Shown here piece by piece: positions 17,813 through 26,765 of a stretch of DNA of 64,000 nucleotides. Below the pieces are notes generated by a model. That model ran no database searches, was not told the DNA's origin, and saw nothing but the letters and a program-made list of their open reading frames with translations. The number at the start of each line of letters is the position of its first letter. The stretch's first letter is position 1. The DNA lies in assembly GCA_945893365.1 (NCBI GenBank), contig CAMDED010000019.1:1-64000 (forward strand), given 5' to 3'. A program made the position numbers and the translations under genes. Source of the stretch: Candidatus Sulfopaludibacter sp. SbA3 (GTDB lineage Bacteria; Acidobacteriota; Terriglobia; Bryobacterales; Bryobacteraceae).

Positions 17813-19018
17813 ATGCCGCATAAACTTCAACTTGCAGTGGGACTGGACGCGGGGAGCAGCCGCACGCGGTGCGTCATCGGCACCGTGGAAGACGAATGCC
17901 TGCGCCTCCTTGGCTTTGGCGAGACCAAGTCGGAAGGATGGACCAAGTCGCGTATCGCCGACCAGACGGCGGTTGCAAATTCCATGAGACGGGCGCTCGA
18001 AGAGGCGGAACGTATGTCCGGCGTGTCGGCCGAGTCCTGCGTTCTCGGCGTGGGCGGCGCGACCGTGCGCGGCTCGAACGCGCGAAGCGAAATCGAAATT
18101 GGACGCCCGCGCGAGATCGACCACCGAGACGTCTCGCGCGCTGTCGACCGCGTGTCGCGCGTGCAGCTTCAGGACGACCGCATGTTTCTTCAGGTGCTGT
18201 TGCAGGACTTTGTGGTGGACGATCACCCCGGTCATCGCGATCCCCGACGCATGGTGGCGGCGCGAATTGAAGCGAACGCCCATCTCATCACGGTTTCCGA
18301 ACGCGAGCATAATCATCTGGTGGCGGCGGCCAATCAGGCGCATGTCGCCGTCGAGGAAACGGTCTTTGAGGCCTTCGCCGCGGGGCATTCCGTGGTGCTG
18401 CCGGAGGAGCGCAAGGAGGGGGTGGCCGTGGTGGACATCGGCGCGCATTCCACCGATCTGGTGGTGTATCACGGCGATGCCGTGCAGCTTGCGGCGAGCC
18501 TTCCCATTTGTGGCGACCACTTGACTCGCGACGTGGCGCGCGGCCTCTGCCTCAGTTTCGACGATGCCGCCTGCCTCAAGGAAGAGTACGGCTGCGCGAC
18601 CGTTGGACGCACGCCGGATAACAGCTTTATCGAAGTGCCGGCGCTCGCTTCCGAAGGCCGGGAGCCTCGCCAAGTGCAGCGCAAGATGCTCAACCAGATC
18701 ATTGAGGCGCGAGCCGACGAGTTGTTCCGCCATATCCTGCGCGAGCTGGAACGAGTGGGAATGGAACGGGCGCTGTTGGGGGGGATCGTCTTGACGGGCG
18801 GCACGGCGCGGCTTCACGAAGTCTGCGACGCGGCTGAGCGCGTCTTGCGGTGCGAGGCGCGCAAGGGCCTGACGGCGGGAATCGAGGACTGGCCCGAGGA
18901 GTTGTCGGAACCCGCCTGGAGCACCGCCGCGGGGCTTGCGATGTACTCGGGCAGGTTGAAGATGCGCGAAGAAATCGAGAACCGGGCATCCGGTCTTCTC
19001 GGCTGGATATTCGGGTAA
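17813..19018 (+). CDS. ftsA: Cell division protein FtsA
   Basis: Actin-like ATPase that tethers FtsZ to the membrane. The 401-residue protein has the phosphate-1 motif GLDAGSSRTRCVIG near the N-terminus, the 1C (SHS2) subdomain in the middle, phosphate-2 VVDIGAHSTDLVVY near 205, the adenosine motif ILTGGTARL near 325 and a C-terminal amphipathic helix (GLLGWIFG). Three bases separate it from ftsQ. Confidence 0.93.
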   Translation: MPHKLQLAVGLDAGSSRTRCVIGTVEDECLRLLGFGETKSEGWTKSRIADQTAVANSMRRALEEAERMSGVSAESCVLGVGGATVRGSNARSEIEIGRPREIDHRDVSRAVDRVSRVQLQDDRMFLQVLLQDFVVDDHPGHRDPRRMVAARIEANAHLITVSEREHNHLVAAANQAHVAVEETVFEAFAAGHSVVLPEERKEGVAVVDIGAHSTDLVVYHGDAVQLAASLPICGDHLTRDVARGLCLSFDDAACLKEEYGCATVGRTPDNSFIEVPALASEGREPRQVQRKMLNQIIEARADELFRHILRELERVGMERALLGGIVLTGGTARLHEVCDAAERVLRCEARKGLTAGIEDWPEELSEPAWSTAAGLAMYSGRLKMREEIENRASGLLGWIFG

Positions 19019-19042
19019 CGATCGAGGGGAAGGAGAGTTCCA

Positions 19043-20227
19043 ATGGAACTGATGATTTCGGATTCGCTGAAGTATGAGCTCGAAGAGGAAGTGTCTCGCG
19101 GGGCGCGGATCAAAGTGATCGGCGTCGGCGGCGGCGGATCGAACGCCGTCACGAGAATGCTCGACGAAGGCCTGGGCCGCGTGGAGTTCCACATCGTCAA
19201 CACGGACGCGCAAGCGCTTCGATCCTCCCGGGTGCCGAACAAGCTGCAAATCGGCAAACGCATCACTGGCGGGCTTGGCGTCGGCGCCGATCCCGCGATC
19301 GGGAAACAGGCGGCGCTCGAGGACACCGACGCGATCCTCGAGATGCTGCATGGAGCCGACATGGTGTTCGTCACGGCCGGCCTCGGCGGCGGAACCGGAA
19401 CCGGCGCCGCGCCCGTGGTGGCGGCGCTCGCGAAGCAGGTCGACGCGCTCACGATCGCCGTCGTCACGAAGCCGTTCGGTTTCGAAGGTCCGCGCCGCAT
19501 GCGTTTGGCCAATCGCGGTCTTGAGGAACTGGCGGCGACGGTCGATACCGTAATCGCAATTCCGAACGACCGTCTCCTCGCCCTCGTGCCGCGCGGCACA
19601 AGTCTCCTCGATTCCTTCAAAGTGGCGGACGATATTCTACGGCAGTCGGTTCGGGGCATGAGCGACATCATGACCACGCCCGGCATCATCAATCGCGATT
19701 TCTCCGATATCAAGGCCACCATGCAGGGCATGGGCTACGCGATGATGGGCACGGCGGTCGGGCACGGCGAGAACGCCGCGGTCGACGCAGCGCGGCAGGC
19801 CATCGAATGTCCTCTCTTCGTGGACTCGCGCATCGCGGGTTCGCGCGGGGTCCTGATCAACATCACCGGTTCGAGCCGGCTCGGACTGCATGAAGTGAAC
19901 GAAGCCTGCGCCATTATCCGCCAGGCCGCCGATTGCGACGATGTGCAGATCAACTTCGGCGTCAGTCTCGACGAAACGATGGGCGACGCGGTCAAGGTCA
20001 CGGTGATCGCGACCGGATTCCAGCCCGAGAACTCTCCCATGGTCGTGCGCCGCGCGCCGGTTTCCGAATGGGAAGCCGTGCCGGTCGAGCAGCCCGTCTT
20101 TGGGGAAGCCGCTTCCATCGCGCAGCCCGAATTCAATGGAGCGGGACCGGCGGAAATCACGTCCGCATTCGATTCGGACGATTTGGATACACCGGCGTAT
20201 CTGCGGCAAGGCAAGTTGCTGAATTGA
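19043..20227 (+). CDS. ftsZ: Cell division GTPase FtsZ
   Basis: Tubulin homologue that forms the Z-ring. The 394-residue product has VIGVGGGGSNAV near residue 26, the tubulin loop GGGTGTGAAPVVA near 115, the synergy-loop region NFGVSLDE and a linker ending in DLDTPAYLRQ, which matches the conserved C-terminal peptide that contacts FtsA. The linker is about 60 residues. A good ribosome binding site (AAGGAGAG) precedes the ATG. Last gene of the dcw block. Confidence 0.97.
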   Translation: MELMISDSLKYELEEEVSRGARIKVIGVGGGGSNAVTRMLDEGLGRVEFHIVNTDAQALRSSRVPNKLQIGKRITGGLGVGADPAIGKQAALEDTDAILEMLHGADMVFVTAGLGGGTGTGAAPVVAALAKQVDALTIAVVTKPFGFEGPRRMRLANRGLEELAATVDTVIAIPNDRLLALVPRGTSLLDSFKVADDILRQSVRGMSDIMTTPGIINRDFSDIKATMQGMGYAMMGTAVGHGENAAVDAARQAIECPLFVDSRIAGSRGVLINITGSSRLGLHEVNEACAIIRQAADCDDVQINFGVSLDETMGDAVKVTVIATGFQPENSPMVVRRAPVSEWEAVPVEQPVFGEAASIAQPEFNGAGPAEITSAFDSDDLDTPAYLRQGKLLN

Positions 20228-20253
20228 CCGGCGCGCCTATGATTCCGCGCCGG
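20228..20253. terminator. Hairpin between convergent ftsZ and DUF72 gene
   Basis: A perfect 8-bp stem, CCGGCGCG (20228-20235) and CGCGCCGG (20246-20253), starts directly after the ftsZ stop, with a 10-base loop. It overlaps the last codons of the opposing DUF72 gene. The position suits termination from both sides, but neither strand shows a strong U-tract, so intrinsic termination is only a possibility. Confidence 0.4.
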
Positions 20254-21208
20254 CATCGTTCACAACGGCGTCGATCGTGAACGGAGAATTTCCCTCAAGA
20301 CGGTTGTTCACGTAGATGTAAGCGGCTCTGCGATCGGCGCGCGCCCCCTCGATCATCTCGCGCAGGGACGATCGCACCTCCGGATTTGGATCGCGGATTT
20401 CGCTATAGGGTGAGAAGTCCCGCACGGCGTTCTCGTAACTTCTGCCATAGCGCAGCAGAGCGCGGCAAACGGAAAAGCCGGCCGTGCGCGCTTGGGGGAT
20501 CGCGAGCTGATCGCGCAACTCCGGCATGCGCGTCCACGCGTTGTAAACGTGCGCGACGCCGTGTCCGCGCAGGCACTCGAAGTAGGCGGGGTCCAGGAAT
20601 TCGCGATTGCGAATCTCAACCGCGTAGCGGAAGTCCGCGGGCAGCGCGGCGAGAAACGGGTCCAGACGCTCCGCAAATTCGCCCGCGCCGGAGAACGTCC
20701 CTTTCGGGAACGTTCCAAACTCGAAGATGAGCACGCCGGTCTTCGTCCGATAGGGAAGCAGAGCCCGCAGAAACAGGTCGCGGAGCATCCCGGCATCGAG
20801 GAACGCGGCGTTCTCCGCGCCCCCTTGCGCGCCGTACCTCGGATGGCTTGGAAACACTTTGCACGTAATCTGTTCCGGCACCTTGAACGAGAACTGGAAC
20901 CCTTCGGGGGTTTGTGCGAACAGCCGCCGCCAGAAGTCTTCGGTTGGAAATTGATAGAACGCGAAGTCGCCGCAAACGGTGGAGAAGACTCCGGCGTACT
21001 CCCGGAGGCAGTTCCGCTCAAACTCGCTCTTCGAACACTTTCCCCGGACCAGATAGTTCGACCGCTGGTAAATCTGCCCCAGCCAGCCTTCATATTTCCA
21101 GGAACTGCCGCCGACGAAGACCTTGTCCAGGGCAAGCGAAGCCAGCCTGTCTCGAAGCCGATCGCGATCGAACGAGCCTGTGTCTTCAAGCTCGAAAAGC
21201 GTGTCCAT
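20237..21208 (-). CDS. DUF72 family protein
   Basis: A 323-residue protein with the DUF72 (YecE-like) TIM-barrel pattern: FVGGSSWKYEGWLGQIY near residue 33, FYQFPTEDFWRRL near 102, a FKVPEQIT strand, the LRALLPYRTKTGVLIFEFGTF strand, AVEIRNREFL, and a C-terminal YIYVNNRLEGNSP that matches the usual YVYFNNHYEG signature. The biochemical role of DUF72 is not established. It converges on ftsZ and is upstream of ggt in transcription order only by strand; no functional link is evident. Confidence 0.85.
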   Translation of the reverse strand: MDTLFELEDTGSFDRDRLRDRLASLALDKVFVGGSSWKYEGWLGQIYQRSNYLVRGKCSKSEFERNCLREYAGVFSTVCGDFAFYQFPTEDFWRRLFAQTPEGFQFSFKVPEQITCKVFPSHPRYGAQGGAENAAFLDAGMLRDLFLRALLPYRTKTGVLIFEFGTFPKGTFSGAGEFAERLDPFLAALPADFRYAVEIRNREFLDPAYFECLRGHGVAHVYNAWTRMPELRDQLAIPQARTAGFSVCRALLRYGRSYENAVRDFSPYSEIRDPNPEVRSSLREMIEGARADRRAAYIYVNNRLEGNSPFTIDAVVNDAGAES

Positions 21209-21234
21209 CTTGTGAACCAGAGGCTGCTTCGGTC

Positions 21235-23067
21235 CTACCAGGCTTGCGCCACGCGATAGCCGTAAGGATCGGCGCCCGCCTCGATCACGCCATTGGAGAG
21301 TGCACGAATCATCACCGGCGCGGCGCCGTTTGCCCAGCGCGAGCGGACTCCCACCTTGTGCCGGCGCGCGGCGAGTTCGGCCCCTGCCGCGGGCGAAATG
21401 CGTTCGTCAAGCAGTAAATCGCCCGGGTTCATCGCGTGGTTGTCGAAGCTCGAAACCAGGTGCCGCGTCTGGAAGCGAGGCGCTTCGATCGCCGACTGCG
21501 GGTTCATGCCGAACTCGATCACGTTGAGCAGCATCTGAAGCAGCGACTGATCCTGATTGTCGCCGCCGGGGGTCGAGAGCGCAAGATAGGGTTTGCCGTC
21601 GCGCGTCACGAGCGTCGGACTCAGCGTGACCCGCGGCCGTTTCCCGCCTTCAAGTTCGTTCGGATGACCGGCGACCAGCAGAAAACTTTGTGCGCGCTGC
21701 GTGAGCGGAATACCGGTGTCCCCGGCGATCACGGAGGGCAGCCATGCGCCCGACGGCGTGGCCGAAAACATGACGCCGTTCCGGTCGACCGCATCCACGC
21801 ACGTGGTATCGCGCGCCAGCAGGGCATCGTCGATGCCGACACGCTGCGGCCCCTCAGATTCGGAAGGGTGCAAACGCCGCTTGCCGTCCATCGCGCCGGG
21901 CCGGAATTCGAGCGAAGCGGCCTCGCCGATCAGCTTGCGCCGCTCGGCGGCGTAGGTCTTCGAGAGCAGTTGAGCGGCGTCCACCTTGGAATATTTCGGG
22001 TCGGCGTAGTACGTGTCGCGGTCGGCGTAGGCAAGCTTCAACGCCTCAACCAGCGTGTGGATGTACTCGATGGAATTGAGGCGCATCGCGCGCAGGTCGT
22101 AGCCTTCGAGGATGTTTAGCGCTTGGAGCAACGAGGGCCCCTGGCTCCAGAAGCCCGGCTTCGAAACCTCGTAACCGCGATAGGAAACGGTGAGCGGTTC
22201 CTCCGGTTCGAGGCGGAATGCGGCCATGTCCTCGTATCGCAGCAACCCGCGGTTGTCGCGGCTAAACGCATCGATCTTGCGCGCGATTTCGCCGCGGTAG
22301 AAAAAGTCGCGCACCGCATCGATTGCGGCGGTCCGTGAAGCGCCGGAAGCCAGAGCTTTCTTTTCCGTGGAGGCCATGGAACGGATTGTGCGCGCGAGAT
22401 CCGGCTGACGAAACATCTCTCCGGGAAGAGGCGTTCGTCCCTCCGGCATGAAAACGCGGCGGGAGGCGGGCCAGAGGTCGAAGAAGCGGCGGCCGCGCTC
22501 GATGGTGCTGGCGCGCTGTTCGTCCATGGGAGCGCCGTCGGCGAGTTCAATGGCGGGCGCCGCCACCTCCGCGAAGGACTTCGTCCCATAGGCGCGCAAC
22601 GCCACCATCGCGGCCTCCGGCATGCCTGGGACAAGCGCCGGCATGAGTCCGGCGACCGGAACCATTCCTTTGAGCCCCATCGGCTCAGGCGCGGAAGTGA
22701 TCTCGCCCGGAAGCATGCGGCGCTGGCGGAAGAACTCGGCGGTGGCGATCTTCGGCATGGTTCCCACACCCGCGATGGCGTGCACTTTGCCGTCGGCCGT
22801 GCGAATCAGAATCGGCGCTTCACCGCCGAATCCGAAGTGCGAATACTCGACAATGGACGCGGCGAGCATGGCTGCGACGCCCGCATCGACGGCGTTGCCG
22901 CCCGCGTGGAATAGGCGCATTCCGGCTTCGGCTGCCGCGTCGGTTCCGGCGCCCACCGCGCCGCGCGTGCCGCGAACCGCCTGCCGCGCCGGGCGCTCGT
23001 ACTCTTTCCGCTGGGCCGGAAGAATCCCGGCGAGGCACATCAGAAGGACCGCGCATGCTTTCTTCAT
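21235..23067 (-). CDS. ggt: Gamma-glutamyltransferase, exported
   Basis: Periplasmic N-terminal nucleophile hydrolase that cleaves gamma-glutamyl bonds of glutathione and related peptides. From the ATG at 23067 it has 610 residues: a signal peptide (MKKACAVLLMCLAGILPAQ), the large subunit with GGNAVDAGVAAML, and the autocleavage site with nucleophile T421 in DTTCVDAVDRNG, followed by the STPGGDNQDQ loop of the small subunit. An open frame continues 50 codons further upstream, but the signal peptide favours the later ATG. Length is normal for the family. Confidence 0.9.
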   Translation of the reverse strand: MKKACAVLLMCLAGILPAQRKEYERPARQAVRGTRGAVGAGTDAAAEAGMRLFHAGGNAVDAGVAAMLAASIVEYSHFGFGGEAPILIRTADGKVHAIAGVGTMPKIATAEFFRQRRMLPGEITSAPEPMGLKGMVPVAGLMPALVPGMPEAAMVALRAYGTKSFAEVAAPAIELADGAPMDEQRASTIERGRRFFDLWPASRRVFMPEGRTPLPGEMFRQPDLARTIRSMASTEKKALASGASRTAAIDAVRDFFYRGEIARKIDAFSRDNRGLLRYEDMAAFRLEPEEPLTVSYRGYEVSKPGFWSQGPSLLQALNILEGYDLRAMRLNSIEYIHTLVEALKLAYADRDTYYADPKYSKVDAAQLLSKTYAAERRKLIGEAASLEFRPGAMDGKRRLHPSESEGPQRVGIDDALLARDTTCVDAVDRNGVMFSATPSGAWLPSVIAGDTGIPLTQRAQSFLLVAGHPNELEGGKRPRVTLSPTLVTRDGKPYLALSTPGGDNQDQSLLQMLLNVIEFGMNPQSAIEAPRFQTRHLVSSFDNHAMNPGDLLLDERISPAAGAELAARRHKVGVRSRWANGAAPVMIRALSNGVIEAGADPYGYRVAQAW

Positions 23068-23210
23068 AATGTTGTCTTCATAACGACGCCCGAACGTTAC
23101 CTTGATTATATGCCTGTTGGGCGCGGATTTCGGCGGTGCATGACAAGCCGGCAAGCGGATAGCGCTTTCGATGCGCGCCGTGCGAGGATAACCTGAGGAG
23201 GAACCTACCC

Positions 23211-24188
23211 TTGCCACTTCCCACTGACGAGAGAATCATCGCGCTGAGCGAGGACCTGATTCGGCAGTTCGACACGATCTTCGGAGTACACCCCGGCTTT
23301 CGGCCGGCCCATGCCAAAGGCGCCATGCTGAAGGGAACGTTTACGCCTTCGCCGGACGCGGCTTCGCTCACAAGCGCGCCTCACCTGAATCGGAAATCAA
23401 CGCCGGTGACGGTGCGCTTCTCAAACTCGACCGGCATTCCCCTGATGCCCGACAACGACGCCAGGGCGAATCCGCGCGGACTTTCGATTCGTTTCCACCT
23501 GGGCGAACGCATTCACACCGATATTATCAGCCATTCGACCGATCGATTTCCGACAAGGACAGGCCAGGAGTTCTTAGAGTTCTTGCGCGCAGCCGCCGCG
23601 AGCGATCCGTCAAAGCCCTCACCCACTCCGATCGAGTTATTCCTCGGCGCTCATCCGAAGGCGCTCGCATTCGTGCAGACGCCTAAGCCCACGCCCTCCA
23701 GCTTTGCCCGGGAATCGTACTTCGGCGTCACCGCCATGCGCTTCACGAACACGGACGGCGTCAGCCGCCATGGACGCTACCGGGTCGTCCCGGACCTCGG
23801 CAACGATCATCTGCCCGATGCCATCACCGCCGCCACAAGTGCAAACTTCCTGTTCAATGAACTCGCGGAAAGAATTGCCAAGGGTCCGATCGGATTCCGC
23901 CTCCTGGTTCAGATCGCAAACGATGAAGATACGGTGGACGACGCCACGATCCATTGGCCGGAGGACCGGACTTTGTTGGATCTCGGCGCAATCGCTTTGA
24001 CCGAGCCTGTGGCGGACGACGCTCACGATCAGAAGCACATTATCTTCGATCCTATTCCGCGAGTCGAAGGGATCGATCCCTCCCAGGATCCTCTGCTTGA
24101 GTTGCGCGCAGCCGTCTATTTGTTAAGTGGGCGCCGGCGCCGTGCAGCCGCGGCTGGCGAAGATCTGCACAGGGAGCAGACAGCGTAA
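23211..24188 (+). CDS. Catalase-fold heme protein
   Basis: A 325-residue protein with the compact catalase-related fold. Visible signature pieces are HAKGAML near residue 33 (distal His), VTVRFSNSTGIPLMPD with the conserved Asn, NPRGLSIRF, and near the C-terminus RAAVY, matching the R-x3-Y proximal heme ligand motif. It is shorter than monofunctional catalases (about 480+) and resembles SrpA-like catalase-family peroxidases. Start is TTG at 23211 with a strong AGGAGGAA eight bases upstream. It is divergent from ggt across 143 bases. Peroxidase rather than catalase activity is possible. Confidence 0.8.
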   Translation: MPLPTDERIIALSEDLIRQFDTIFGVHPGFRPAHAKGAMLKGTFTPSPDAASLTSAPHLNRKSTPVTVRFSNSTGIPLMPDNDARANPRGLSIRFHLGERIHTDIISHSTDRFPTRTGQEFLEFLRAAAASDPSKPSPTPIELFLGAHPKALAFVQTPKPTPSSFARESYFGVTAMRFTNTDGVSRHGRYRVVPDLGNDHLPDAITAATSANFLFNELAERIAKGPIGFRLLVQIANDEDTVDDATIHWPEDRTLLDLGAIALTEPVADDAHDQKHIIFDPIPRVEGIDPSQDPLLELRAAVYLLSGRRRRAAAAGEDLHREQTA

Positions 24189-24471
24189 CGAAAACGATCC
24201 TCAAACCGCGTCGAGGCGCTTCGGCGGAGGGCTCGCGTTGATCGGCCGAGCCCCGGTGCGCCTCAGGGGTCCATTTCGCTTCCCCTATCGCATCCGAAAA
24301 AACCACGCGCGGATTGTGGAGTATGGAGGTAATTTGCAGCTTGGCCCACAGTGTATCGGGATGTCCTACGCTTTTTTCCGAGGCGCCCTACCAGGCATCG
24401 GTTCCTCGCAGCGTTCGCAACGCCATTTGAACCAGCGAGTATTTTGGGGCGGCATTTTAAAAAGCCGCGAC

Positions 24472-25800
24472 CTAGCGCGTGGCAACCTTCTCCGCAAGCG
24501 GAACCGCGGCCGGCTGCATTCCCGCTTTCGCCAGGATCGCGTAGACGGCGAAACCGGCAATGAAACTGTAGACCGCCGCCGGCTGCGAATACTTCCGCAC
24601 CTCCGGCGAAACAGGCAGGAACGGAAGAATTCCGACCCCAAAACCGATAGCCCATGCCCCGTACCCGGCCCAGTTTACGCCTCCGCGCGGACCCGCCCAC
24701 TTCCTGCCCGTCAGGAGGTAATCGGCCGCCATTGCGCCGCAGATCGGGCCGAACGACGCACCGACGATGGAAAAGAATCCGATCAGGTTTGCCGCCACAC
24801 CGGTGATCGCCAAAACGATCGCGACCGTGACGCCGGCCATGGTCGATGAGATGCGAGGCACGCCCGGTATCATCGTCGAAAAGCTATTGCCCGCGATGAA
24901 CGCGCAGAAGCACGCGGGCGGAATCGAAGCGATCGCGAACAGGAAGAACATCGCCGTCGCCAGGCCGCCGCCGATCGCGCCGATCACAACGTCGTATCCG
25001 AACTCCTGAATGTGGAACAGGGACCGCGCGCCGGCTACCGACAACAGAGGCAGCCCAGCGGCGTACATTACGGCCAGAGAGATGCCGACCAGCCCTCCCA
25101 GCTTGACGTCGCGTGCATTCCTGCTGTTCATGCCGAAGTCGGCGCCCGCCGCGCCGGCCGTCGCGAAGAATCCGATGACGCCCTGAATCAGCAGCGTGAA
25201 GCCGACGAAGGGCTGCGGATCCGTCACCACATGCCCTCCGATCCCTGCGCTTGTCTTAAGGAACACAACCAGGATCATCACCAGCGGGATTGCATTGATG
25301 AAGAGCGACAACTTCGCCACGTACTGGATGCCCATCACGCCGATGTACGCCATCGAGTAGCCCCACGCAACGGCTATCGCGCCAAAAAGCAAGCTGCCCG
25401 GCTTCGCGTCGGATCCAATACCGCTCAAGATGTACTGCGTGGAAAAGAACGTGCCCACCGCGAACCAGCCGATCTGAAGTACGCCCATCAGCAATCCGGG
25501 CATGAGGTAGCCGCCCGCCGTGCCGAAAGTCGAACTGCCCACGACGTATAGAGGGTATCCGGTCTTCATCCCCAGCATGGCGGGAACGTAGCAGAACAGT
25601 CCATAGCTCAAGAGTCCGGCGACGGCGAGCGCGAGCAGGCAGAGACCGAGATCCGCGCGTGTGATCGTATCTTTGGCGATGAATTGGTAAAAAGCTACCC
25701 ATAGAAAAATTCCGGCGTAGCTCGGAGCCGTATTGGCATACCAAGGTGCACGGTTGGTCGCGGGATTGGGAACAGCCTTCGAAATGTAGCCTGGCAGCAT
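24472..25800 (-). CDS. NCS1-family permease (cytosine/purine or hydantoin type)
   Basis: A 442-residue integral membrane protein with about 12 hydrophobic segments. The N-terminus (NRAPWYANTAPSYAGIFLWV) and the following GYPLYVVGSSTFGTAGG stretch match CodB-like NCS1 transporters, which import cytosine, purines, thiamine precursors or hydantoins with Na+ or H+. The ATG has GAGGAGA upstream. No deaminase or hydantoinase gene is adjacent, so the substrate cannot be deduced from context. Confidence 0.8.
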   Translation of the reverse strand: MLPGYISKAVPNPATNRAPWYANTAPSYAGIFLWVAFYQFIAKDTITRADLGLCLLALAVAGLLSYGLFCYVPAMLGMKTGYPLYVVGSSTFGTAGGYLMPGLLMGVLQIGWFAVGTFFSTQYILSGIGSDAKPGSLLFGAIAVAWGYSMAYIGVMGIQYVAKLSLFINAIPLVMILVVFLKTSAGIGGHVVTDPQPFVGFTLLIQGVIGFFATAGAAGADFGMNSRNARDVKLGGLVGISLAVMYAAGLPLLSVAGARSLFHIQEFGYDVVIGAIGGGLATAMFFLFAIASIPPACFCAFIAGNSFSTMIPGVPRISSTMAGVTVAIVLAITGVAANLIGFFSIVGASFGPICGAMAADYLLTGRKWAGPRGGVNWAGYGAWAIGFGVGILPFLPVSPEVRKYSQPAAVYSFIAGFAVYAILAKAGMQPAAVPLAEKVATR

Positions 25801-25924
25801 ATCGTCTCCTCATTCTCAAATGCAGCGGCCAGTATAGTGCCAAACGCGCGGCCGGAGCAAGCGGCCGGACGGATGGGGGTGCGCGGCGTCAAAAGAAGGA
25901 TGATCTGTGGATTTTCTTTTTTGA

Positions 25925-26259
25925 GGCCTTCTTCCGGAAGTAACATATACCCAGCTTGCGCCCGACTATAAGCGCCAGGGGAAAACGGTAGCCGAAGCTC
26001 TTTCGAGGCCAGCGGCCGTGCGCAAAGCCGGGCGGGAAGCCGCCGAGTTCCGGAACCTTTAGGAAATCAGTCGCGAGCTCGTCGAAGTGAATGAGAAGAT
26101 CCGCCGGCTACGGCCATGCGAAGAGGCTTCGATTTCAACGCAGGGAAAAAAACGGCAGCCGAGATCCGGAAGGAAATCGCGCGCGAAGTAGACCAAGTGC
26201 TGGTGGTCGTCTTCAAGAGCCGCCGCGGGACGGGATCGCCTGCCGCGACACCCCAGTAA
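25925..26259 (+). pseudogene. Decayed small gene with stop and frameshift
   Basis: In the frame of position 25955 the sequence reads as a continuous Lys/Arg/Glu-rich helical protein (APDYKRQGKTVAEAL ... GREAAEFRNL), then hits TAG at 26060-26062. It continues in frame as EISRELVEVNEKIRRLRP and, after an A7 run (26046 to 26052 numbering shifted by 100: 26146-26152), must change frame to read KKTAAEIRKEIAREVDQVL up to TAA at 26257-26259. One stop plus one frameshift indicate a dead gene. The charged heptad-like tail resembles small DUF6788-type proteins that accompany transposases; that comparison is from memory and uncertain. Confidence 0.55.
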
Positions 26260-26307
26260 CCTTCGTTACAACGGAGACGCCCCTTCGGCCCATCGCAAGA
26301 CAGTTCC

Positions 26308-26727
26308 TTAGTCGTTCTTTTTCGATCCTGAAGCCGCCGAGAGTTCTTCCCACATGCCGGCCTGGGGCGTCCATTCAGGCGGCTCGTGACCGGAAATCTG
26401 CACCTCTTCCACGTTCAACCGCCCGTGGCCGTAAATGCAGATGTATTCCGTGCGCGGGCGTCCAAGGAGCAACATTCTACTCCACGATCCGGTTTCGATG
26501 GGCATCCGAAGGCGCCGTAAGCACACCCGGCAACGATAGCGCTGGTCGAGAACGCAAAGGTAGAACAAGCCGCTGCAAATCAGGAAGCAAGCGCCCGCGG
26601 CCGTGGTGTAACCCAAATCCCGGGCAAGAGCTCTGCCAGGCCACAGCGTGCCTAGACCGGCGTACAATCCGCGCGATATCGCTGCCGCCACGAGCAGTTT
26701 CGCACCGAAATAGGACCAGAACCGCAT
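26308..26727 (-). CDS. Small membrane protein with Cys pair, unknown function
   Basis: About 139 residues from the ATG at 26727 (an upstream frame start at 26763 is possible). Two hydrophobic segments (about 8-25 and 42-62) are followed by a cytoplasmic-type tail with YRCRVCLRRL, a single C-x2-C pair, and a second partner is not obvious (YICIYGHG gives one Cys and one His). I do not recognise the family. It is the last gene after rmuC on the same strand with a 38-base gap, so it may be cotranscribed. Confidence 0.55.
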   Translation of the reverse strand: MRFWSYFGAKLLVAAAISRGLYAGLGTLWPGRALARDLGYTTAAGACFLICSGLFYLCVLDQRYRCRVCLRRLRMPIETGSWSRMLLLGRPRTEYICIYGHGRLNVEEVQISGHEPPEWTPQAGMWEELSAASGSKKND

Positions 26728-26765
26728 AATGATTGGACTCCGCTCAGGGGTAAAACGTTGCAAGC

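Noticed and set aside
17576-19351. 591-codon open frame antisense to ftsQ, ftsA and ftsZ
   Set aside because: Long only because of codon bias in the real genes; no family pattern and no start signals.
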